Assembly: GCA_963969495.1 (NCBI GenBank)
Contig: OZ018320.1
Coordinates: forward strand, 77,010,813-77,074,812
Direction of reading: 5' to 3'
DNA length: 64,000 nt
From: Ceratothoa steindachneri
Lineage: Eukaryota > Arthropoda > Malacostraca > Isopoda > Cymothoidae
Both the position numbers and the translations under genes were made by a program. The notes below the pieces were generated by a model. It saw only the letters and a list, made by a program, of their open reading frames with translations. It searched no databases and was not told the origin of the DNA. Positions 55,219-64,000 of the stretch are shown in pieces. Each line of letters begins with the position of its first letter. Within the stretch, counting starts at the first letter, position 1.

Positions 55219-56760
55219 ATGCATAGACTGAACTTAGTGGTTAGTGACAGTGCAAAGAGTTACATGAAATCCTGGTGGTGGTGGTGGTGGGGGGGGGGGG
55301 TTACTGTCCAGCGCATAATATGTTTTCTTTTCTGCCTCTATAGAATGTGTCAAAGCCGCGATTTACTGACTCCTTTGATGAAAAATCCGTTACACGTCCT
55401 AAAAAAATGACTACATTATACATATAAGTAAAAAATATGTCGAAAATTGCCAGAAGTTTTCCTACTTACATTTTCTGGTGGCTCCCGTACTGGTATGCTA
55501 TCATCACTAGGGACAGATGCTACATATATTAGTATGTCTGGATTCTGTATATGGAACATCTATCATGTAGAAATAGCAGTCATCATGGTCGTTTATGTAT
55601 ATTTCATTATCCGGTCAGGGATCCGCCCGGATAGGTTGCCGAACTACTACTAACTACTACTACACTTCTAGGTACTTGTACTTCTACCAGTTAATGTATT
55701 ACATTTGAGAGTGTTCAGTATTACACTTAATATGATTTAGTCAGACCTAACCTAACCTAACTATTGCAAATATTGATTTTGGTTATTGTTTCATAAAGTC
55801 AGCATTTAATTTGCCGATGATAAATGCCTGGTATGATTTCTTAGGCATAGTAAATGATGTGAGCAAAACTATGTAGAACAGTTACAAATTTTCAATAACA
55901 CAAGCGAATTTTTAAATGATCTAAAAGATCTGGCAGTGCCAGGTAAAAATATACTCAAAGTAACATGTCAAAGTTTGGAGAATAAGCTAAGGTACAAAAA
56001 AAATAGCATAGTTGGACGCGACTTTAATTTTTTCAGGTGCGACTTTGCCGCCGGATCTGGTGCGACTGCGGCTCCATTTTTTTACCCCCCCTCCCTTCCC
56101 CCAGTGCGACTGCTACTTTTTTTTTACCGGTGCGATTCCGGTAAATTACAAAGTAAACTTTAGCGCGATAATAGAAACATGCTTTTATAAGGCAGAAAAA
56201 CACATATAAAATAGCCGCGGCAATTTCTTTCAAAAAGGTCGTCTTTGTTCCTGTTCAAAGTCGCGGAAGATTGGCGGTGCGACTTTGCTTAGTCCGACTT
56301 TTTCAAAACGTTTGCGACTTTCGACTTTGCGACTTCGAAATTCATAGTGCGACAAAGTCGCAACTCGTTGCCGCAACACCCAGCTCTGGAAAATAGTGAT
56401 ATTAATGGATGTGAGATCTCGACTGAGCTAGATATAGCGAAATATTTTTCCTTGATGATGTAAAGCTTCCTATTGAAGCCGCTAGGTTCATAAACACTGA
56501 GGAGTTACAGGATGTCATGCCAAATATGTGGGTTGCATTAAGAATAATGCATACAATTTCTATCACTGTGGCCACTGACGAGAGAAGCTTTAGTAAACTA
56601 AATTTTATATAAAAAAAAATACTTAAGGTCTTCTATGTCTCGAGACAGAATGAATTCTTTTGCAATTTTGTCTATAGAAAATGATATTGCAAATATTATA
56701 AATATAGAAAGTGCCATGAAAAGATTTGCTTATCTACAAAGGCTAGTGAAACAATGTTTC
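55219..56760 (+). pseudogene. ZMYM1-like hAT transposase relic, second copy
   Basis: Plus strand: HRLNLVVSDSAKSYMKS (for the CHSLNLVVxDAAKS block), interrupted by a GGT/G run at 55,273-55,299, then QRI.YVFFSAS. The frame 55,850-55,900 suggests IVNDVSKTM. After the MITE at 56,007-56,388 come EELQDVMPNMWVALRIMHT-like sequence, ISITVATDERSFSKLNFI, and KYLRSSMSRDRMNSFAILSI with ENDIANIINIESAMKRFA, the C-terminal dimerisation region. The order is that of ZMYM1-like hAT proteins. Dead by many lesions. Confidence 0.8.
56007..56388. mobile_element. 382-bp hAT-type MITE with 8-bp TSD
   Basis: The left end CATAGTTGG and the reverse complement of the right end CAGAGCTGG agree at 7 of 9 positions. Flanking octamers AAAAATAG (55,999-56,006) and GAAAATAG (56,389-56,396) differ at one base. 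The inside repeats GTGCGACT-type phrases at least seven times (56,036 to 56,355). It disrupts the ZMYM1-like relic. Confidence 0.65.
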
Positions 56761-56975
56761 AGGTCGTCTAATTGTTCATACTGTCCAAAATCTAGGTTGA
56801 GAAAAACAATATTATTGTTCATTGTTTGTTTAAAAAACAACCCAGGTAATAAACTCATTTTTATTATTCCATACTTTCTTCCTTATGATTTTTTTATAAT
56901 TATACTTAAAAAGGGCGCTGAACATCTGCTTGCCCAGGGCACCAGCTAGATGCTAGATGGTATTTGAATCACTAA
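56761..56975. other. No gene recognised
   Basis: Short interval between the hAT relic and the next LINE copy. A frame continues past the dimerisation motif to 56,949 but has no further recognisable content. Confidence 0.35.
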
Positions 56976-58884
56976 AATTGGTCTGCATTCGAGAAAATGA
57001 CTGATTTCTCTATCTTTGTCGAGAAGTTTGGGTTGGTAGATGTGGTCATTGAGTTTTTCTCCAGCACCGTCAATGCCACGGGTCTTGCTTCCACTCCTCT
57101 AACATCTGACCATTTTGCATGTTACCACCTCCGTGGTGGTCGGACCAGTGCGAAATGGGCATCATAGAGAAGCGCTTGGCCTATGAGCGCTCCAAGCTCC
57201 GTTCGTGCGAGTTGAGTTTACACTGCGAATATAGTCACGCGATGGGCAGATTTCGTTTTAATTCGGAGAACGCTCGCTGATCTTTGCGGGCATACTCTTA
57301 AGCGATTCAAAAGGATTATGTGTAAATTCGACCCTAAGCAACCTCCCGACCTTCTGGAAGGCGAGACCATTATCTTGGACTATGTGCCTGTAGAGGCGTC
57401 TTTAGCGACTGCTTTCCCCGCATTCCCAAACCAGGATGTTGCTCCACCACTATTCCATGCAAGACACCCCGTTGTTGGTGGCAAACTAGTGGACTTCACC
57501 TGCATAGGTGGAAAACTCTTCAACGACCTTTTTTCGCTAAGCCAGTTGCGTTCTGACCTCGTTTTGTGCACTGAGACCGTCCCTGGTCCTGACGATATTC
57601 TGTATGGCATGCTTCGACACCTGTTTTATCAAGGGAGACATTTGTGTTAGCTTTATTCAAAAGGATCTGGTCGGAGCGTATCTTCCTGGATTGCGGACAA
57701 ATGGCTATATTGCTTGCATTTCGAGATTTTGAAAGGGATCACTTCACCCCGGCTAGTTTTTGCTAAATTTCTTTAACTTCTTGCCTGCGCAAGTCCATGG
57801 AGAAAATGGCTAATGTTAGGTTAGCTTATTTCTTGGACACGGAGGTTACCATTCACATGCGCAATACGGTTTCCGTAAATTTCTCGCCAACTTGGATGCA
57901 TGCTCCGTCTAGAAAGTTTCACCTGCGAACACTTCGTTCTTAGACAGAATGGCTATGCGGCATCATGGAACCCATCCATGGAGGTAAGATACTCCTTCCA
58001 ATATTTTTTTTAGGTTCCGTTCCTACGGAATCTTGAACCGGAGAGTTCTCTCTGGTTCAATGCGGCAAGAAAAGGATGCCCCATTGTGGTACCTATCAGT
58101 ATCACTCTGTATCAACTTATAACCCTGGTACTTCCTTAAGGGATTCTTGCCACGCTCTCAGTCGACGAGTTTTCGGAGAATTTTTGCTGCGACTTAGATT
58201 CCTACTCTGGAGCGCCGGTCCCTACAGGCTCTGAACCGCATCTCTCGCTGTGCCGAAGCACATATTTCTGTTTTCCTTGACCAAGCCAAAGGGTGTGCAC
58301 TTATGTCTCCATCTTATACCCAAACCTGACCTCGTTCAGTTTATTAATGGGACTCCTCTGAGACGTGGTGGATTCTGGCCGATCACTAACCCGTGAACCC
58401 GACCGATGCGTCACATTTGGGGTGTGAATACGTGACCTGGGGTCTCTTGTATCGGGACAATGGATATTTTTGACTGTGGCGGTCAGCACTTGGGGTGCTG
58501 AATGAGTTACCTTTCTGTTTCGCCGCCCCTTTATTCATCCTAAGCTAGAATAACGAGGCGAGATTTGATGTTCTGTATCCGTAAGTCCAATGAGAAATGC
58601 GGATAGATAGCGTCTTTGTCGATACAGCAAAGATGATAATCGCTTTACATCGTGCACAGTGAACTATTCGCTTGTACTCGCGGGTTCGGCGTCTCTCATA
58701 TTCGTCAAGGCTCTCATTTATTCCACGCCCAATCTCAGCGGTGCATAAGCTATTCTTGCAATATACTTTTCGGTTTTAAGGTTAGAAAACTCATTCGAGA
58801 TTAGGATGTTACTCTAGAGATAGTAGCGCGGATGGTTCTATTATTATTATCATTACCTCGAGTAAAGGATTGGCATGATGATAG
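56976..58884 (+). mobile_element. LINE-1fam fragment, RT region (copy I)
   Basis: 5'- and 3'-truncated plus-strand copy. It begins in the EEP-RT linker (MTDFSIFVEKFGLVDVVIEF), then 57,318-57,650 gives the pre-RT segment (VPGPDDILYGMLRHLFYQ). Next come fragments of the palm (GYQSITLYQ; DEFSENFCCD in place of the VDD box), the block RISRCAEAHISVFL-like, and thumb sequence up to about 58,760. RNase H and the 3' UTR are missing. It ends where the 5' UTR of the next copy begins. Confidence 0.75.
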
Positions 58885-59543
58885 AGCTTGGATATAGAGG
58901 CAAGATTTGGCCCCATGTCACACGGCTTCCCCGTAAGGAGCGCGGCGATTTGCCATCCTGGCCGCCATGCTGACGGGACTCGGCGCCCCGTCTGGCCCCA
59001 GCTTAGCCTCTTCTCGTTCTTTCAGAGAGCCTGTATTTCTCCCCTACTTCCTCACCTTCCCTACAACCTCTCTCACAACTTTCTCTGGTAAGCCTCTATT
59101 TTCTCAGGGTAAATGCTGACCTCCTTCTCAGCTAACTATCACGGATCGGGGCTGAGTGGGGAGGTACAATGTTTCCACACCCCTGAGCTCCGGTCTTGGG
59201 TGGTAGATTTTTAACAACCTGGTACATCCCCAAACATACCTTCTTCACATCTCCTTTCCTTCTCACTTAACAATTTAATTTTTTACGCCGTGTCGAAGGT
59301 GGAGCCGCCATGCCGAGGGACTGCCAGGCCACCAGGCGGGAGGGGTGGTCCTGAATGGCGGCACCTGGCTCTGCTGGACCTGTACGCACCACTTGCAGGG
59401 CGGGCTACTGCGAAGGGTGATGAGCTTGTGCATCCCGTGAAAAAATTTAGGGTCACCATCCCCAATGATGCCAATACAAAAAAGACCTCCCATTTCCCTC
59501 TCACAATCGTCGGAGCCGCCCCGGAACAGCTCCACAGAAAAAA

Positions 59544-61350
59544 ATGGAGGTCTCCATCCCCCCTCTTGTGCTCTCTCAAGAGACCCTCCAAATTTCTCTA
59601 ACCGGAGAGGAGGCTTACTCCTCTCCTTCGCCTCCGGGTGTAGGGGACTCCCCCTTAGCCCCTTTTCTGAAGCTGCTTTCGGGCACCTCCATCTTTCCAG
59701 CGGCAGTCCCACCTTTTCTTTCCGAGGGGACTGCCAAAAAAGCCAGAAGGCAGCCCATTCGGTCGCTTCCCTCAAAAGACCTTCTAGCTAGAATTTTAAA
59801 CCTAGCGGGGGTCGAGGCCTGTGCCTCCCCAGACATGACTAAAGACACTGCTGCCAATAGGACCTGTGATGTCCTGGGGGAGGATGGCCAACTGGAGGCC
59901 CCCTTAGATAGACATAGTCCTTGACGCAACCCAGCCTCAGACGGTAGGGCCTTCCATGGGAGCGAAACCGGGCTTGGCGCCAGGCACACGAACTCAAGTC
60001 CGCCCCTATAGAAGGTCCTCCTCAAACGGCTAGGGTTTCCGAGGCAGTACAAGAAGGGGAGGAATCTCCTCCGACCGGTGCCCATGCGACTGCCAGGACC
60101 TTCTCCATCTCGGAGAAGGACCTGGCTGAGGCCGATCCATCTGGCCTAGGGGCTCGTGCAGGTGGAAAGGAGAAGCGGGTTCATTCTCCGCCCTCCTGTC
60201 CTAAAAGGAAAAAAAAAGAAAAAGACTTGGGTCTCTTCTCTATCTGCAGGGCCTGCGGGGACGAATGGGTCTGCTGCTTCGGTAAGTGTCAAAGCCAAGA
60301 TCGGCACATCCGGCCCCTCTGCCCCCCGGGTGTGGAGCCCCTGACTAAGACAAAAAGGCGCAGCCTCGATGACATCGGGGCCCCTCATTCAGAGGTTACT
60401 TGGCGTTTTTGATCCCGCTGGATTCAAACGCTTCTTAGTTATTCGCTCCACTGATGGCAGCATGTTGGCCAAGGGCAACATGATCCATCAGGGAAAAGCT
60501 TTAAGTGGAGAATTGGTAGAGAGCCGAAGTTTACACGTTTCTCGGACGGGAGCCTTCTGGCGAGGGCGGCAGATCCCTCCGAGGCGGCCAAGATAAGTGC
60601 TCTTTGGACACTTCATGGCACCCCGGTGAGTGTGACTCCGCACTCTACCATGAACTTTGTGAACGGAGTAGTTTATGAGAGGAAACTCGTTGACTACTCC
60701 ATAGAGGACATCACCTTAGAGCTGGCCGACCATGGGGCGGTCAAGGTCAAACGTGTGATGAGAAAACAGGAAGGGGCCTTGAGACCCACCCCTACACTCT
60801 TCGTCACATTCGACTGTGACAAGCTCCATAAGTCGGTGCATGCCAGTTGGTACCGCTACCGCATGAAGGCATTCGTGCTACTGCTCCCCGCTTCTTCGAA
60901 GCAATATGGTGCATATCTCCTAGAGAAAGAAATCCTGGCCGTTCAGGCTCAGGATCGACTCTCATTCTGCGAGGCTAAGGTCTTGGTCCTGGTGCGCCCG
61001 GCTCTGCCTGGAACGTCTTAAGCCTTAATTCTTAGAAAGACACCCTCTGCTCCTGGCCCATCCAAACCAACGAGCACGGTTGTTTCCGCGCGCATTCGGA
61101 GCCCTTCTGTGGGTTCTACTCAACCCGGGCGCTCCCCTGGTAAAGCTGGCGGCACAAAGGGTTCGCACCCAGCCCCGGCTAAAACCAGGGCTCCTCCCCC
61201 CTTCCCTCAGCGTGACCGTTTTCCTTAAGGCGAAACGGCCACGCACCTCCACCGAGTCATTAGATTCACAGGAGGCAACACCCCTGAAGTTGGTCGCCAG
61301 GCCATCTTCCGGGGTTCCTAAAGCTTCTCCCCTGAAAGGAGGACAGTAAG
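59544..61350 (+). pseudogene. LINE-1fam ORF1 (gag), zinc knuckles deleted (copy G)
   Basis: The start at 59,544 gives MEVSIPPLVLSQETLQISLT and an open N-terminal domain to 59,924 (126 codons). The middle shifts frame; 60,369-60,596 encodes FLVIRSTDGSMLAKGNMIHQ. 60,626-61,021 encodes VVYERKLVDYSIEDITLELA, RPTPTLFVTFDCDKLH and then YRMKAFVLLLPASSKQYGAY. In copy C the sequence between LL and PASSKQYG is 52 residues containing all three zinc knuckles; here it is cleanly absent and the frame stays open. The C-terminal block (VRPALPGTS) follows, ending in a TAA at 61,019-61,021. Confidence 0.85.
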
Positions 61351-61639
61351 AAAAGAGCGTTGGCTCCTTCGCCCTCGCCTAGTGCTGGGCTGGGTAGCTC
61401 GGAGGCGGTGGATCCTCGAAAAGAGGGCACCGTGCCTCCGAACCTGCAACGCCCGCCTAAGGTTTCAAGGCGGAGGGAGGAAAAGAATCGCATGGCAAGC
61501 CCATCCTTCCCCAATAAGTCCTCGAAGACGACCGCGCCTTCAGCGCATTGTCCGGCCAATAGCGCCACGGGTTGTTCCTCCGGGAAGCGTACGACCATTC
61601 CCGTGAGTATCTTCTCTTTTATAAGGGCCACCGCGTCTT

Positions 61640-62290
61640 CTCTGAGCTAGGCCTGGAGGGCATATTCCTTCATTGGAATTGCCGTGGACTCCGGGCCAAC
61701 TGGGAGGAGCTGCGGAAACTCGTCTCGTCCCGCTCACCGTTAGCTATTTTTCCGCAGGAGACCCTGCCCGCCTTCCCGGGGTATAAGGGTTTTGCGACCC
61801 CACTACCACGAGATGGAGGCCAGGCTGGGGGATGCGTGGTTTACACCCGGCATGATGTCTCCCTACTACTTTTCACTTTAGATACCTCCTTTCAGGCAGT
61901 GGCTGTGCAGCTGCACCTGGATAGGAGGTATACTGTTATTTCTGCGTATATTCCACCGTCAACTGACTTCGACGCAGGGGTCTTCTGCCGCTTTGTGGCA
62001 CGTTTTCCGAGGCCCCTTTTTCTTGCTTGGAGATCTGAACGGCAGACATCCTCTCTGGGGAGTCTACTCAAAAAAACCCAGGGGACATGTCCTTGTAGAT
62101 CTGATCGAAGAGCTTGAGATGGGTGTCCTAAATATGGATGAGTTTACGCATCACTGCACGAGAACCGATTCATTTTTTTTGCCTTGATCTATCTCTGTTC
62201 TCTCCTGATGCACATCTGATTTTGATTGGGGAGGTGGTCGATGACCTCCCTTGTAGTGATCACTTTCCCATTCAAATATCATTTTCAGGA
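61640..62290 (+). pseudogene. LINE-1fam EEP endonuclease domain (copy G)
   Basis: The frame 61,572-62,117 carries FLHWNCRGLRANWEELRKLV (N-terminal EEP block), IFPQETLPAFPGYKGF (QET with the metal-binding Glu), GGCVVYTRHDVSLLL, and AVAVQLHLDRRYTVISAYIP. After a 1-base shift at about 62,020, LLGDLNGRHPLWGVYSKKP (catalytic GDLN) and VLNMDEFTHHC follow. The SDHFPIQISF box is at about 62,255. All catalytic blocks are present across two or three frames. Confidence 0.9.
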
Positions 62291-62299
62291 CAGCTGCCG

Positions 62300-63935
62300 C
62301 CTTAGAGCCTATCTCGGTGGTGCTTGGCTCGGGAACGGTGGCCTGTATTTCAGGAAATGACTGAATTTTCTATCTCAGTCGAGAAGTTTAGGTCGGTAGA
62401 TGAGGCCGTTGAGTTTTTCTCCGGCAACCTCATCGCCGCGGGCCTGACTACTATTTTCAGAACGTCTAGCCGTTTTGCACGCCGACCACTCCTGTGGTGG
62501 TTGGGCCGAGTGTGAGACGGCCATCAAACAGAAGCGTTATGCCTGCATGCGCTTCAAGCGCCTGAACGATTTCACTGTCGGTATGTTTCGTCGCGCTAGG
62601 ACTAGGCTCCAGTATATTTCGAAGCATGCCCGCCGCTCTTCTAGGCGGGCATATGTGTCTTCACTTAACATGAATACCCCTCTAGCAGAGGTGTGGAAGC
62701 AAGTCAAAAGGATTCGTGGCAAGTTCTCGCAGGAACTCCCTCCCGTTTTCCATGAGAATGGGACCGTCATCTCGGACCGCGCGTCCGTGGCGTATCCTTC
62801 GTGACTACTTTTCCGCATTCTCTAGCCAGGATGCTGCTCCGTCAGCATTCATGCACGTCGTAATGTCACGGAAGGCAGCCGACTGGACTTCACCTCCAGA
62901 GGCGGATAACCCTTCAACGACAGGTTTACTCTGAGTGAGTCCGGACGATTTCCCGTACGCCAATCTTGGACACCTAGGTGAGCGAGGGATGGCCTTTCTG
63001 TTAGATTTATTCAAATGGATCTGGGTGGAGGGTCTCCTCCCAGATTCCTGGCGAATCGCTACTGTGTTCGCTCGTCTTTTGCAAACCGGGAAGAGATCAC
63101 TAAACTCCGACTGGTTTCCATCCAAAGTCTCTAACCTCTTGCGTGTGCAAGTTGATGGAGAAATTGGTAAATGTTAGATTAGCCTTTTTTTTCTGGACAG
63201 TGGAGGCCATTTGTCTTCTGCACAGTGCGGATTCCGCAAGTTCCACTAAACGTCGGATGCTCTGCTCCGACTGGAAAATACAGTCTGCGAGGCCTACCTT
63301 CCTTGACAGCACTACGCCACGGTGTTTTTCGATCTGGATAAGGCCTATGATATCGCATGGCGATACGGTATCATGGACACTCTCCACACGATTGGGGCGT
63401 GGAGACGCCTCCCAATGTTTATATCTGAATTTTTGCGAGATCGTCGATTGCGCGTACGGGTGGGGTGAGCTCTCTCCGGACCAATGGAGCAGGAAGAGGG
63501 TGCACCGCAGGGAAGTGTCTTCAGTGTCACATTCTTTGCCCTGAACATCAACGGTATCACCTCGGTGCTGCCGGAAGATGTTCTCGCTACGCTCTACGTG
63601 GACGACATTTCGATCTCTTTTGGCGCGGCCCAAATTGCAACTCTGGACCGTCGACTCCAATAGACATTGATCCGCGTCTCTCGCCCTGCCGAAGCGCGCA
63701 GGTTTCGCTTTTCCTTGGCTGAGAATAAGGTGGTGCACTTCTGCCGTCATCCACGGCTCCACCCTGACTCAGACTTGTTTCTTAATGGGGTACGCCTGGA
63801 TGTTGTTGAATCCTACCGTTTCCTTGGTCTTGTATTTCAGCGATGCCTCACGGGGGAGGCTAAAATTCGCAGCCTTAGGGTCTCTTGTACCTGCGCCATG
63901 GATATTCTCCGTTCCGTGACGTTCAGTGCTTAGGA
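62300..63935 (+). pseudogene. LINE-1fam reverse transcriptase (copy G)
   Basis: After a linker (EMTEFSISVEKFRSVDEAVE; KQKRYACMRFKRLNDFTVG), the RT begins near 62,950 (MAFLLDLFKWIWVEGLLPDS, WRIATVFA). Motif A: FFDLDKAYDIAWRYGIMDT at about 63,328. Motif B: EEGAPQGSVFSVTFFALNI at about 63,492. Motif C: ATLYVDDISISFGAAQ at about 63,588, with the catalytic YVDD. Then RRFRFSLAENKVVHFCRH and SYRFLGLVFQRCLTGEAK at the thumb. Frames change near 63,120, 63,180, 63,330 and 63,660. RNase H should follow beyond the window. Confidence 0.9.
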
Positions 63936-64000
63936 CGGTGACAGGGCTACTGCCTTACTTTTTTATCGATCCTTTGTTCGTTCGAAGCTCGACTACGGAT

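Larger units (their letters stand above)
58885..64000 (+). mobile_element. LINE-1fam copy G, 5' complete, continues past the window
   Basis: Plus strand: 5' UTR 58,885-59,543, ORF1 59,544-about 61,350, ORF2 from about 61,640 with EEP and RT. The 5' UTR aligns with the 4,055-4,930 and 16,350-16,787 copies. It is cut by the window end in the region after RT. Better preserved than copies C and D: long frames persist, though ORF1 and ORF2 carry several shifts. Confidence 0.88.

Overview
The window reads as a gene-poor, repeat-dense stretch of an animal genome, most likely an arthropod. The evidence is the repertoire: I-superfamily and CR1-group LINEs, mariner/Tc1, PIF/Harbinger, several hAT lineages and an ISXO2-like DDE transposase, plus long (TA)n arrays and scattered CCTAA motifs. 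A crustacean-like host is only a guess. I recognise no intact host gene, rRNA, functional tRNA or CRISPR array. Almost everything that can be named is a transposable element or a relic of one.

Layout. 1-5 kb: two minus-strand fragments of an I-type LINE (here LINE-1fam: gag with zinc knuckles, EEP endonuclease, RT, RNase H), an ISXO2-like transposase relic, and the 5' end of another LINE-1fam copy. 5.2-8.1 kb: a degenerate mariner, a large inverted repeat and a Tc1-like transposase N-terminus. 8.1-20.5 kb: a gag relic of a second LINE type, then two LINE-1fam copies in a row (10.2-16.8 and 16.8-20.5 kb), both minus strand. 20.8-22.6 kb: three palindromes, one with a tRNA-like core and one bracketed by (TA)n. 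23-29 kb: rearranged LINE-1fam fragments in both orientations. 29-32.9 kb: nothing recognisable.

32.9-38.7 kb: a PIF/Harbinger element with perfect terminal repeats and a TTA target duplication. It is split by a nearly complete CR1-group LINE (ORF1 with an SGNH-esterase-like domain, ORF2 with EEP and RT). 39.4-43.2 kb: a chain of (TA)n arrays alternating with large palindromes and a Helitron-like repeat. 43.1-45.9 kb: a ZMYM1-like hAT relic and an 80-bp minisatellite. 46.2-47.0 kb: two more Helitron-like units. 47.99-54.2 kb: a 6.2-kb hAT element with a 13-bp TIR and an exact 8-bp target duplication, invaded by two fragments of a third LINE and one CR1-group fragment. 55.2-56.8 kb: a second ZMYM1-like hAT relic, itself carrying a 382-bp hAT-type MITE. 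57-64 kb: two plus-strand LINE-1fam copies; the last starts at its 5' UTR and runs off the window.

The elements do not work together as a pathway; the relationships are nesting and decay. The least explained signal is the set of palindromes at 20.8-22.6 and 40.1-43.2 kb. Several abut (TA)n arrays, two carry tRNA-like cores, and several contain a recurring short motif resembling a degenerate hammerhead ribozyme. That combination recalls Penelope-like element terminal repeats, but no Penelope RT or GIY-YIG domain is visible here.
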